Of a stretch of 59,025 nt of DNA, positions 43,498-51,973 are shown in pieces. Position numbers and translations under genes: made by a program. The notes beneath the pieces were generated by a model. That model did no database searches, was not told where the DNA came from, and saw only the letters and a program-made list of their open reading frames with translations. Every line of letters begins with the position of its first letter. Positions within the stretch are counted from its first letter, which is position 1. The DNA is from SIG307 sp045596385. GTDB lineage: Bacteria > Bacillota > Clostridia > Lachnospirales > Lachnospiraceae. The stretch is from assembly GCA_045596385.1 (NCBI GenBank), contig JAZOCC010000033.1:1-59025 (forward strand), written 5' to 3'.

Positions 43498-44196
43498 ATG
43501 TTTATTGAAATCAAGGGAATCAAAAGAAGCTTCGGCGAAGGTGAGAGCAGAGTAGAGGTCTTAAAGGGAATTGACCTGGGGATTGAAAAAGGAGAGTTTT
43601 GTGTGCTTCTGGGACCGTCTGGGTCAGGTAAGACAACCTTGCTTAACATTCTCGGAGGAATCGACAGTGCGGATGCGGGCTACATTGCCATTGATGGGGA
43701 ACGAATGGAGGATATGAACGAGAAAGCACTGACGCAGTATCGCAGAAAGCATTTGGGGTATGTGTTTCAGATGTATAACCTGATTCCGAACCTGAACATT
43801 AAGGAGAATATCGAAACAGGAGCGTATTTAAGCGACAATCCGCTTAATGTGGATGAGCTTTTGAAAGTGTTGGGCTTGTATGAACACAGACACAAGCTAC
43901 CGAACCAGCTTTCCGGCGGTCAGCAGCAGCGTACCGCCATCGGCAGAGCCATTGTAAAGAATCCGGATATTTTGCTGTGTGATGAACCGACGGGGGCGTT
44001 GGATTATAATACATCAAAGGAAATTCTAAAGTTGATTGAGGAGGTAAATCAGAAGTACGGAAATACGGTGGTTATGGTAACCCATAACGATGCCATTAAA
44101 TATATGGCGGACCGTGTGGTGAAGCTACATGACGGAACTATCCGCGAGAACTATAAAAACGACAGCAAGGTTTCTGCTACGGAACTGGATTGGTAG
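43498..44196 (+). CDS. ABC transporter ATP-binding protein (MacB/LolD type)
   Basis: 232 residues, cytoplasmic. Walker A GPSGSGKTT, signature LSGGQQQR, Walker B LLCDEPTGALD and H-loop THN are intact. The sequence pattern matches the type VII (mechanotransmission) subfamily that pairs with FtsX-like permeases rather than importers. GGCGGAAGAG precedes the start. The permease gene follows after about 21 bases. Likely induced by manganese if transcripts read through from the riboswitch. Confidence 0.94.
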   Translation: MFIEIKGIKRSFGEGESRVEVLKGIDLGIEKGEFCVLLGPSGSGKTTLLNILGGIDSADAGYIAIDGERMEDMNEKALTQYRRKHLGYVFQMYNLIPNLNIKENIETGAYLSDNPLNVDELLKVLGLYEHRHKLPNQLSGGQQQRTAIGRAIVKNPDILLCDEPTGALDYNTSKEILKLIEEVNQKYGNTVVMVTHNDAIKYMADRVVKLHDGTIRENYKNDSKVSATELDW

Positions 44197-44217
44197 GCGA
44201 GAGAGGGGGAGATGCAG

Positions 44218-46485
44218 ATGAAACGGAACGTACTGAAAAGAAGATTTTTTCGGGAATTGAAAAGTGAATTCGGAAAATATCTTGTTATCTTTTTGTTTCT
44301 CATCGGAGCCATCGGGTTTGTTTCCGGATTCTTAGTGGCGAGTAACAGTATGCTGGCCGCCTATGACGAGAGCTTTACCAAGTACCGGGTAGAGGACGGT
44401 AACTTTGAACTGAGTGCACCGGCAGAGGAGGAACTGCAAGAGGCGCTCGTCAAAGAAGGTTTGACGTTGTACGAGAACTTCTATTTGACCGAGGAAGTAG
44501 CTGAGACCGGTGCCAAATTGCGAATTTTTAAAACCCGCACAGAGGTGAATCTGGTGTGTCTGATGGAGGGAGCACTTCCTGAGACCGCGGATGAGATTGC
44601 CGTTGACCGGATGCATGCAGAGAACAATAACCTATCGGTAGGAGATACCGTAACGGTAGGAGACAAGACACTTAAAATCTCCGGCCTGGTTGCCTTGTCG
44701 GATTACAGTTCTTTATATGAAAAACCATCGGATATGATGTTTGATGCTACGAAGTTCGGTGTGGCGGTGATGACGGGGGAAGGCTTTGCCGGGTTGGGGG
44801 ATACGCATCTGCATTACAGCTATTCCTGGGTATATGATACCCCGCCGGAGAGTGAAAAGGCAGCAACCGAGCGGGCGGAAGATGTATTGGAGATGTTGAT
44901 GGGAAGTGCCGTGCGGACCGGAAATGCGCCGGTAAATTTTCTTCCGGCAGCCTCGAATCTGGCGATTCAATTTGTAGGCGATGATATGGGGCGGGACAAT
45001 AAAATGATGGCAGTGTTTTTGTATATTATCATCACAATCCTGGCCTTTGTGTTTGCCATTACCATCAGCAATACTATTACGAAGGAAGCGCTCGTTATCG
45101 GAACCTTGCGGGCCTCCGGATATACAAAAGGAGAATTAATACGGCACTATCTGGCACTGCCCATGACGGTGGTTGCGGTGGCAGCGGTGGTGGGAAATGT
45201 GTTGGGCTATACCGTGTTTAAAGATATAGCGGCGAAGATGTATTATAACAGCTACAGCCTGCCGACCTTTGTGACGTTGTGGAATGCGGATGCCTTTGTG
45301 CGCACCACGGTGATTCCGGTGATTATGATGTTTGTGATTAATCTGGGAATGCTGGTACGAAAGCTTTCCTTGTCGCCGCTTCGTTTTATCCGAAGGGATT
45401 TGAGTAAGAGAAAGAAAAAGAAAGCACTGCGGTTAAACAGCCGGATGCCTCTGATGACCCGGTTCCGCCTGCGGATTCTTTTACAGAATTTGCCGAATTA
45501 CGTCGTCATCCTGGTGGGAATTTTCTTTGCAAATGTACTGCTGTTGTTCGGCTTTGTATTGCCGCCGTTGGTGGACAATTATGAGAAGGATATTACTTCA
45601 AACCTGATTGCGGAGTATCAGTATGTGTTAAAGGCTCCGGCGGAGACGGCAGAAACAGAAGCGGAAAAGTACAGTGTGATTGCGTTACAGACCGTGGAAG
45701 GAAAGTTAAAAAGCGAAGAGGTTATGGTGTACGGTGTGGCAAAGGACAGCGCCTACGTCAACGGTGAGTTCGGAGAGGGTGTTTTGATCTCTGCGGCATA
45801 TGCGGGAAAGCATGGCCTGTCTGTTGGAGATACGATTACCTTAGAGGAGTCTTTCGGAGAGCAGACCTATACTTTTTCTGTGGGCGGTGTGTATGACTAT
45901 CCGGCGGCTTTGGCCGTGTTTCTGGAACGGGAGGAGTTAAACGAACGGTTCGGTTTGGATGAGGGGTATTTTAACGGGTATTTCAGTGACGTGGAACTTA
46001 CGGATTTGGACGAACGTCTTATTGCAACAAAGATTACCGAGGATGATCTGACCAAGACCACAAGACAGTTAAAGGTGTCCATGGGGGAATTGATGGACCT
46101 GTTTTTGGTGTTTGGTGTGGCAGTGTTTTTGCTGGTCATCTATTTGCTGTCAAAGTTGATTATCGAGAAAAATGCCCAGTCCATCTCCATGACGAAAATC
46201 CTAGGCTACACCGACGGAGAAATCAATAAGCTTTACGTATGGATGACTTCCGTGGTGGTTGTGGTATCCTTAATCGGAACGATACCGCTTGTAAATTGCA
46301 TTATGAAATACTTGTTTGCGGCGATATTGGCAGACTATCCGGGGTGGTTGCCGTACTGTGTACCGTTTAGTGCATACGTCCGCATGGCGGCACTGGGAAT
46401 TGTGGCCTACGCAGTGGTAGCATTCATCCAGATGCGGAAGGTGAAAAATGTTCCGAAGAGCGATGCATTAAAGGCGGTGGAGTAG
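44218..46485 (+). CDS. FtsX-like ABC permease
   Basis: 755 residues. One N-terminal span (about 20-42), a first extracellular domain (about 43-260), three spans, a second large extracellular domain (about 440-610) and three to four C-terminal spans, i.e. two FtsX repeats. The TKEALVIGTLRASGYTKGELIRHYLALP and ISMTKILGYTDGEINKLY segments are coupling helices typical of the family. It probably exports or extracts a lipophilic or peptide substrate, or acts in mechanotransmission. The ATG at 44218 has AGGGGGAG six bases upstream; the ATG at 44212 is too close to it. Confidence 0.92.
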   Translation: MKRNVLKRRFFRELKSEFGKYLVIFLFLIGAIGFVSGFLVASNSMLAAYDESFTKYRVEDGNFELSAPAEEELQEALVKEGLTLYENFYLTEEVAETGAKLRIFKTRTEVNLVCLMEGALPETADEIAVDRMHAENNNLSVGDTVTVGDKTLKISGLVALSDYSSLYEKPSDMMFDATKFGVAVMTGEGFAGLGDTHLHYSYSWVYDTPPESEKAATERAEDVLEMLMGSAVRTGNAPVNFLPAASNLAIQFVGDDMGRDNKMMAVFLYIIITILAFVFAITISNTITKEALVIGTLRASGYTKGELIRHYLALPMTVVAVAAVVGNVLGYTVFKDIAAKMYYNSYSLPTFVTLWNADAFVRTTVIPVIMMFVINLGMLVRKLSLSPLRFIRRDLSKRKKKKALRLNSRMPLMTRFRLRILLQNLPNYVVILVGIFFANVLLLFGFVLPPLVDNYEKDITSNLIAEYQYVLKAPAETAETEAEKYSVIALQTVEGKLKSEEVMVYGVAKDSAYVNGEFGEGVLISAAYAGKHGLSVGDTITLEESFGEQTYTFSVGGVYDYPAALAVFLEREELNERFGLDEGYFNGYFSDVELTDLDERLIATKITEDDLTKTTRQLKVSMGELMDLFLVFGVAVFLLVIYLLSKLIIEKNAQSISMTKILGYTDGEINKLYVWMTSVVVVVSLIGTIPLVNCIMKYLFAAILADYPGWLPYCVPFSAYVRMAALGIVAYAVVAFIQMRKVKNVPKSDALKAVE

Positions 46486-46555
46486 AGGATATGGGGAGAA
46501 AACTTCTCCCAAAACCACAGTTGTTATTTTTCGTTCAATGTGATAAAATACAATA

Positions 46556-46590
46556 CGGAGGCAGAAGGGATGTCCTTCTGCCTCTTTTTA
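46556..46590 (+). terminator. Terminator of the ABC exporter
   Basis: GAGGCAGAAGG (46558-46568) pairs with CCTTCTGCCTC (46574-46584), then TTTTTAG. Confidence 0.92.
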
Positions 46591-46618
46591 GAGAGAAAAG
46601 GGTTTTCTTTCTGAAATA

Positions 46619-46708
46619 AGCGCTCCGCAGGGATGCGCACTCGCGCAATCGGAAGATGTCGCGAGCGACTGCGCTCGGCACGAGAGTCCGCAAAGCGGAC
46701 TCTTTATT
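46619..46708 (+). repeat. GC-rich dispersed repeat, copy 2
   Basis: Shares with copy 1 the GCTCCGCAGGGATGCGCACTCGC start, the GATGTC core and the CTGCGCTCGGCACGAGAGT segment, and ends in the hairpin AGTCCGC-AAA-GCGGACT followed by CTTTATT. It ends 24 bases before the dnaX ATG. Confidence 0.85.
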
Positions 46709-46731
46709 GGATGCGTGAAAGGAAGGATAGT

Positions 46732-48312
46732 ATGTCGTACACTGCGTTATATCGAAAATTCAGACCGGATACATTTGATGAGGTAAAGGGACAGGGGCCG
46801 ATTGTGACTACACTGCGCAATCAGGTGAAGGCGTCCCGTCTTTCTCATGCCTATTTGTTCTGCGGCACCAGAGGTACCGGTAAGACGACCATTGCAAAGA
46901 TTATGGCAAAAGCGGCCAACTGTGAGTCCCCGGTGGAAGGAAATCCGTGTGGCGTCTGTCCGATGTGTCAGTCCATTGCGGCAGGCACGTCTATGAATGT
47001 TATTGAAATCGATGCAGCGAGTAACAACGGTGTAGACAATATCCGAGAAATTGTGGAAGAGGTGCGGTACTCCCCGACGGAGGGACGCTATAAAGTATAT
47101 ATTATCGACGAGGTGCATATGCTCTCTACCGGTGCGTTTAATGCACTGTTAAAGACTCTGGAGGAGCCACCGTCCTATGTTATTTTTATTTTGGCGACCA
47201 CGGAAGCCCACAAGCTTCCGGTGACTATTTTGTCCCGCTGTCAGCGGTATGACTTTTCACGGATTACGGTGGATGAGATTACGGAACGCTTGACGGATTT
47301 GGCAGGACGAGAAGGTGTACAGGCGGAGGAGAAGGCCCTCCGGTATGTGGCAAGAGCCGCAGACGGAGCCATGCGAGATGCGCTGTCTCTTCTGGACCGG
47401 TGTATTGCCTTTTACCCGGGCGAACTTCTGACCTACGACAACGTATTGGAAGTGCTGGGGACGGTAGACACGGAAGTATTCGGAAAGCTTTTACGGGCTA
47501 TTCGTACGGGAGACGTGGCAAGCGCCATGCGGGTATTGGACGATACGGTGATGCGTGGGCGGGATTTGGCCCAGTTTGTCATTGACTTTACCTGGTATTT
47601 GCGTAACCTTTTACTGGCAAAGTCGGTAGATTCCCCGGAGGAGTTTTTGGATATTACCAGCGACCAGATGCCTGCGTTTTTGGCGGAGGCCGAGGCGACA
47701 CAGGCAGAGACGTTGGTTCGCTATATTAATGTTTGTTCCGATTTAACCAACCGCATCCGCTATGCGGGAGCAAAAAGGGTTATGATTGAAGTGGAGCTTA
47801 TCCGTTTGTGTCGTCCGGAAACGGAAACGGACTACAGCGGACTCCTTGACCGGGTACGTCACCTGGAGGAGCAACTGGCAAACGGTGTGGTGATGCAGGC
47901 AGGTACGGCGGCACCGGGCGGAGTGATGCCACAGGTAGTGCCGGAGCCGGAACCGGTGGTGGCGGCAGCAGAGCTTCCAAAGGCACTGGGTGAAGAGATA
48001 AAGGCAGTGGCGGAAAAGTGGTCTTCTATTGTGAATTCCGCATCCGGACCGTTAAAGATTTATCTGACCACCGCAAAGCCCAGCGTGGATGAGGGTGGAA
48101 CGAGACTTATTCTCGTGTACAAAGACGAGTTTGATAAGTCGGCCATGGAAAGTGGGTCTCATTTGGAGTCCCTGCAGAATCTTATCGGTAAGCTGACCGG
48201 CAAGCAGGTGGAGATTACGGTGGAATTGGCCCAGAAGGGCAGAGGCAATTTGGCGGCATACCCGGACCTTTCGGAGTTAAAGGCGAAGGTGCCGATTGAA
48301 TATGTAGATTAA
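46732..48312 (+). CDS. dnaX: DNA polymerase III subunit gamma/tau
   Basis: 526 residues. Clamp-loader ATPase with Walker A GTRGTGKTT, a four-Cys zinc module (CESPVEGNPCGVCPMC), IDAASNNGVD, Walker B YIIDEVHML and the arginine finger region in LSRCQRYDF. The C-terminal ~160 residues are shorter than in some tau proteins. An AAAGGAAGG ribosome site precedes the ATG at 46732; the in-frame ATG at 46633 would translate the repeat and is rejected. ybaB and recR follow in the standard order. Confidence 0.97.
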   Translation: MSYTALYRKFRPDTFDEVKGQGPIVTTLRNQVKASRLSHAYLFCGTRGTGKTTIAKIMAKAANCESPVEGNPCGVCPMCQSIAAGTSMNVIEIDAASNNGVDNIREIVEEVRYSPTEGRYKVYIIDEVHMLSTGAFNALLKTLEEPPSYVIFILATTEAHKLPVTILSRCQRYDFSRITVDEITERLTDLAGREGVQAEEKALRYVARAADGAMRDALSLLDRCIAFYPGELLTYDNVLEVLGTVDTEVFGKLLRAIRTGDVASAMRVLDDTVMRGRDLAQFVIDFTWYLRNLLLAKSVDSPEEFLDITSDQMPAFLAEAEATQAETLVRYINVCSDLTNRIRYAGAKRVMIEVELIRLCRPETETDYSGLLDRVRHLEEQLANGVVMQAGTAAPGGVMPQVVPEPEPVVAAAELPKALGEEIKAVAEKWSSIVNSASGPLKIYLTTAKPSVDEGGTRLILVYKDEFDKSAMESGSHLESLQNLIGKLTGKQVEITVELAQKGRGNLAAYPDLSELKAKVPIEYVD

Positions 48313-48344
48313 TTATAAGAAAGAGTTTAAGGAGGATATTTGAA

Positions 48345-48701
48345 ATGGCAAAAAGAGGTGGATTTCCGGGAGGCGCAATGCCGGGTAACATGGCGAATCT
48401 GATGAAGCAGGCACAGAAGATGCAGCGCCAGATGGAGGAACAGCAGGCGGAGCTGGAGACGAAGGAGTTCGAGGCAACCGCAGGCGGCGGAGCCGTTACC
48501 GTAAAGGTGTCCGGTAAGAAGGAAGTGGTTTCCGTAAAGCTTTCTCCGGATGTAGTGGACCCGGATGATGTAGAGATGCTTGAGGACCTGATTGTAGCGG
48601 CAACCAACGAGGCGCTTCGTAAGATGGAGGAGGAATCTTCCAAGGTAATGGGTAACATCGCAGGCGGCCTTGGCGGTCTTGGTGGAGGATTTCCGTTCTA
48701 A
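48345..48701 (+). CDS. ybaB: YbaB/EbfC nucleoid-associated protein
   Basis: 118 residues. Typical YbaB sequence: Gly-rich start, NLMKQAQKMQRQMEEQQAEL, the GGGAVTVKVSGKKEVVSVKLSPDVVDPDDVEMLEDLI core and a Gly-rich tail. It binds DNA as a dimer. AAGGAGG precedes the start. The stop overlaps the recR start by one base, so the two are coupled. Confidence 0.96.
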   Translation: MAKRGGFPGGAMPGNMANLMKQAQKMQRQMEEQQAELETKEFEATAGGGAVTVKVSGKKEVVSVKLSPDVVDPDDVEMLEDLIVAATNEALRKMEEESSKVMGNIAGGLGGLGGGFPF

Positions 48702-49297
48702 TGGATTATTACAGCAGTCAAATCAGTAAATTGATTGAAGAGTTTGCTTCTTTGCCGGGAATCGGCGCAAAGTCCGCCCAGCGTCTGGCCTTTCATGTGA
48801 TTAACATGCCGGCGGACCGGGTGGCACAGTTTGCGGATGCCCTTGTTTCGGCACGCAATAACGTGCGCTACTGCAAGGAGTGTTGCACCTTGACGGATCA
48901 GGAGGTGTGTCCGATTTGTGCCAAGGAGGACAGGGATCACCGTACTATTATGGTGGTGGAAAACGCAAGAGACTTGGCGGCCTATGAAAAGACCGGGAAG
49001 TACAACGGTGTGTATCATGTGCTTCACGGGGCCATATCGCCGATGCTGGGAATCGGTCCGGCAGATTTGCGGATGAAGGAGCTGATGCTCCGTTTGCAAG
49101 GTGATGTGGAGGAAGTTATTATTGCAACGAACTCCAGTCTTGAGGGTGAGGCCACGGCCATGTACTTAAGCAAGCTCATCAAACCGGCAGGCATCAAGGT
49201 GACCCGGATTGCCAGCGGTGTGCCGGTGGGCGGCGATTTGGAGTACATTGACGAGGTGACGCTTTTACGTGCGCTTGACGGCCGGACGGAGCTGTAG
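48701..49297 (+). CDS. recR: Recombination protein RecR
   Basis: 198 residues. Helix-hairpin-helix ASLPGIGAKSAQRLAFH, four-Cys zinc finger (CKECCTLTDQEVCPIC), and a Toprim domain (MVVENARDLAAYEKTGKYNGVYHVLHGAISP). Acts with RecF and RecO in gap repair. Immediately follows ybaB. Canonical length. Confidence 0.97.
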   Translation: MDYYSSQISKLIEEFASLPGIGAKSAQRLAFHVINMPADRVAQFADALVSARNNVRYCKECCTLTDQEVCPICAKEDRDHRTIMVVENARDLAAYEKTGKYNGVYHVLHGAISPMLGIGPADLRMKELMLRLQGDVEEVIIATNSSLEGEATAMYLSKLIKPAGIKVTRIASGVPVGGDLEYIDEVTLLRALDGRTEL

Positions 49298-49304
49298 CAT
49301 AAGG

Positions 49305-49374
49305 CGATTTGAAAGATGTCGCAAGCGACTTTGCTTGACGAAAGGGTCCGCAATGCGGACTCTTTTTTCTCTAT
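49305..49374 (+). repeat. GC-rich dispersed repeat, copy 3 (shorter), with terminator
   Basis: Shares GATGTCGC-AGCGACT and the closing hairpin GTCCGC-AAT-GCGGAC with the other copies, but lacks the first ~25 bases. The hairpin is followed by TCTTTTTTC and should terminate recR transcription. It ends about 22 bases before the GH2 gene start. Confidence 0.8.
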
Positions 49375-49394
49375 CGGAAATAAGGAGTGAGAAA

Positions 49395-51152
49395 ATGACA
49401 GTAAAAACGAATAACGAAATCGGTTGGAAGAAACATCCCCGTCCGCAGTTGCGCCGGGGATTATTTCACATGATAGAGGAAGGTTGGCGTTTGAACGGAC
49501 GGGATATTTGCGTGCCGTTTCCGCCTCAGGCACCGCTTTCGGGATACCAAGGAGACATGGTCACAAGGCTTTGTTATGAGGTTTCTTTTGTTTTGCCGAA
49601 AACTTTTACGAAGGAGCGGATACTGCTTCATTTCGGTGCCGTGGATCAGGTAGCAGAGGTCTTTCTAAACGGTCAGTCCGTCGGTACCCATGAGGGAGGC
49701 TATCTGCCTTTTTTCTTTGATATTACGGAGGCGGTTTCCTATGCCGGAGAGAATCGGTTAGAGGTAAAGGTGACGGATGAATTATCAAAGATTTTTCCCT
49801 ACGGAAAACAAAGCAAGACTCCGGGTGGTATGTGGTATACCGAAGTAAGCGGCATCTGGCAGACGGTTTGGTTGGAGAATGTGCCGGAGCGGTATATCAA
49901 AGAAGTACGCCTTACACCGGATTTAGAGGGCGTACGGATACAGATTGCGGATGGGAGCTGTGCGGAGGGCATGACTGCTGATAGGGGATATCGGGAAGTG
50001 GAGGAAGAGGCATCCAACATCATTACAGTCGTCATAGGTATCGGAAACGGAGAGATAATGACGGAGACCCTTTCCGGTACGGAAGGATATGTGCGTCTGG
50101 CGGGCCGTTGCAGCGATAGCGGAACGCCGATTACACCAAAGCATTGGACACCGGGCACTCCGCACATTTATCCTGCAAAAATCAGGTACGGGGAAGATGA
50201 AGTTGAGACTTATTTTGCTTTGCGGTCGCTGGGACAGGAGAACAGGGGCGGGAAGCTTCGTTTGACCTTGAACGGTGAGCCGGTGTTTTTGCACGGCCTT
50301 TTGGACCAGGGATATTTCCCGGAAGGGATTTATCTTCCGCACAGGGAGGAAGAATACGAAAAAGACATTCTTCGTATGAAGGAGTTGGGCTTTAACATGC
50401 TCCGAAAGCATTGCAAGGTGGAGCCGGAGTGGTTCTATTATTATTGCGATATACACGGAATGCTGGTGTTACAGGACATTGTAAACAGTGGCGGATATTC
50501 CTTTGTGCGGGATACGGCATTGCCGACGGTAGGGCTACAGAAGCGCCGGGACGGTAAGCGTGCAAAAACAGAGGACGAAAAACGTCGTCGCGGCTTTTTT
50601 GAACAGCATATGAAGGACACGATTCATCATTTATACAACCACCCGTGTGTGGTAGGTTATACGATTTTTAATGAGGGCTGGGGCCAGTTTGAGGCGGATC
50701 GGATGTACGAACTTGCGAAGACGATGGATCCGGTACGTTGGTTTGACACTACCTCCGGCTGGTTTGCCAAGAAAAAAAGCGACTTTGACAGTCGCCATGT
50801 GTATTTTCGGAATAAAACATTAAAAGGAAAAGACAGGCCGTTGTTTCTATCCGAGTGTGGCGGATTTTCCTATCGAATCAAGGAGCATTGCTATTCGCCG
50901 GACAAAAGTTACGGTTACGGTACCTGCCGTTCGGTAGAAGAGTTGACCGAACGGATCGTGCAGATGTACCGGAAAATGGTGTTACCGGCGATATCGGAGG
51001 GATTGTGCGGTTGTGTTTATACCCAGGTCAGTGACGTGGAAGAGGAGGTTAACGGACTTTACACATATGACCGGGAGGTCTGCAAGGTAGATAAGGAGGC
51101 CATGCGACGGTTGGCAGAGGAGCTTTGCTCCGCAAACAGGTTCAGACCGTAG
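49395..51152 (+). CDS. Glycoside hydrolase family 2 enzyme
   Basis: 585 residues, no signal peptide, so cytoplasmic. Sugar-binding jelly roll (VFLNGQSVGTHEGGYLPFFFDIT), a small Ig-like domain, and a TIM barrel with acid/base Glu427 in NEGWG and nucleophile Glu487 in LSECGG. Architecture matches the beta-galactosidase/beta-glucuronidase group, but exact sugar specificity cannot be read. The start has AAGGAG; the in-frame ATG at 49269 would run through recR and the repeat. The 3' end overlaps the convergent yyaC gene by 94 bases. Confidence 0.93.
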   Translation: MTVKTNNEIGWKKHPRPQLRRGLFHMIEEGWRLNGRDICVPFPPQAPLSGYQGDMVTRLCYEVSFVLPKTFTKERILLHFGAVDQVAEVFLNGQSVGTHEGGYLPFFFDITEAVSYAGENRLEVKVTDELSKIFPYGKQSKTPGGMWYTEVSGIWQTVWLENVPERYIKEVRLTPDLEGVRIQIADGSCAEGMTADRGYREVEEEASNIITVVIGIGNGEIMTETLSGTEGYVRLAGRCSDSGTPITPKHWTPGTPHIYPAKIRYGEDEVETYFALRSLGQENRGGKLRLTLNGEPVFLHGLLDQGYFPEGIYLPHREEEYEKDILRMKELGFNMLRKHCKVEPEWFYYYCDIHGMLVLQDIVNSGGYSFVRDTALPTVGLQKRRDGKRAKTEDEKRRRGFFEQHMKDTIHHLYNHPCVVGYTIFNEGWGQFEADRMYELAKTMDPVRWFDTTSGWFAKKKSDFDSRHVYFRNKTLKGKDRPLFLSECGGFSYRIKEHCYSPDKSYGYGTCRSVEELTERIVQMYRKMVLPAISEGLCGCVYTQVSDVEEEVNGLYTYDREVCKVDKEAMRRLAEELCSANRFRP

Positions 51153-51673
51153 CGGATGCCGAGATAAATCCGGTCGGCTAAGGACATGACGGTGTGGAGT
51201 CTGGTGGTTTGCAACAGCATCCGGTCCAACAGTCCGGAGAGGTTAACGATGCCGGTGATAAACACATCTCCTACGGCAATCAGTTCTTTTCCGACACCGG
51301 CTCCCGGTTTTAAAGAGCCGATACCCAAAGTGTAATAGCCGATGTGGGCCTGCTTCCCTAAAGAAGCATCTATGGCAATAATATAAGGATTCTTATGGCG
51401 ACTGTGGATTTGCTCTACCACGGTCGCCAGATTTTTTGCATGAACCGGCGCTTCTAAGGTGCCGTAAACCATGTAATCCCGGTGAGAATGCTGTTCCAGT
51501 TTATATCCGATTAGCGGTCCGAGAGAATCTCCTGTGGCCCGGTCGGAGCCGATACAGAGAAAAATCAGCGGCCGGTTGGGTGTGAGCTGCTCTCGTAACA
51601 GGGTAGAAAATGCTTGTCCGAATTGAAGGGAAGATGCGTAATCTTCCGCATTATAATAATGAACGGTATTCAA
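51059..51673 (-). CDS. yyaC: Spore protease YyaC
   Basis: 204 residues. The fold and motifs (IFLCIGSDRATGDSLGPLIGYKL, GTLEAPVHAKNL, IIAIDASLG, KPGAGVGKELIAVGDVFITGIVNL) match YyaC, a hydrogenase-maturation-protease relative required in spores. This indicates an endospore former. Its last ~30 codons are antisense to the end of the GH2 gene, giving a C-terminal tail (SSSANRRMASL...) without resemblance to the family. The only upstream Shine-Dalgarno-like sequence is ACGGAGGAC. Confidence 0.93.
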   Translation of the reverse strand: MNTVHYYNAEDYASSLQFGQAFSTLLREQLTPNRPLIFLCIGSDRATGDSLGPLIGYKLEQHSHRDYMVYGTLEAPVHAKNLATVVEQIHSRHKNPYIIAIDASLGKQAHIGYYTLGIGSLKPGAGVGKELIAVGDVFITGIVNLSGLLDRMLLQTTRLHTVMSLADRIYLGIRYGLNLFAEQSSSANRRMASLSTLQTSRSYV

Positions 51674-51973
51674 AGTATGGTCCTCCGTGATTCAAAATGG
51701 GGTGTCTATACTAAAAGTATTCCCTCGCTTAGGAAAAATAGAATTGTTCATTTGGGAATTTCTGTAAAACTATTGACAGGAAGCGACGGAAAGAAACGTA
51801 GTTTCCTTTATTCTTTAAGAAAGTGATGCGATAAGCGGTGTATTTTACCGAATGCCGTATTTCGATTCTTTTTTGCGGCGACAGGGTTTGGCAAAAAAAG
51901 CAGAGCTTGTCCGTTATCATAAGGGCAAGCGGAAACAGACCGTAAAATGTAATGTGGCAGAAAGGAAAAGAAT
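51674..51973. other. 300-base gap between yyaC and the MPN-like gene
   Basis: AT-rich with no convincing gene. A TTGACA (51773-51778) lies in it, but no good -10 follows at normal distance. Probably holds divergent promoters for the two neighbours. Confidence 0.4.

Noticed and set aside
43334..43555. Reading frame across the ABC exporter leader (MRTRARGG...)
   Set aside because: It is the repeat sequence read as codons; the same kind of peptide appears before dnaX because the repeat is shared. No ribosome site supports it.
46633..46731. 33-residue N-terminal extension of DnaX
   Set aside because: It translates repeat copy 2. The conserved protein begins at 46732 with a good ribosome site.
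43369..49374. GC-rich repeats as a CRISPR array
   Set aside because: Only three copies, kilobases apart and diverged, with no regular spacers or cas genes.
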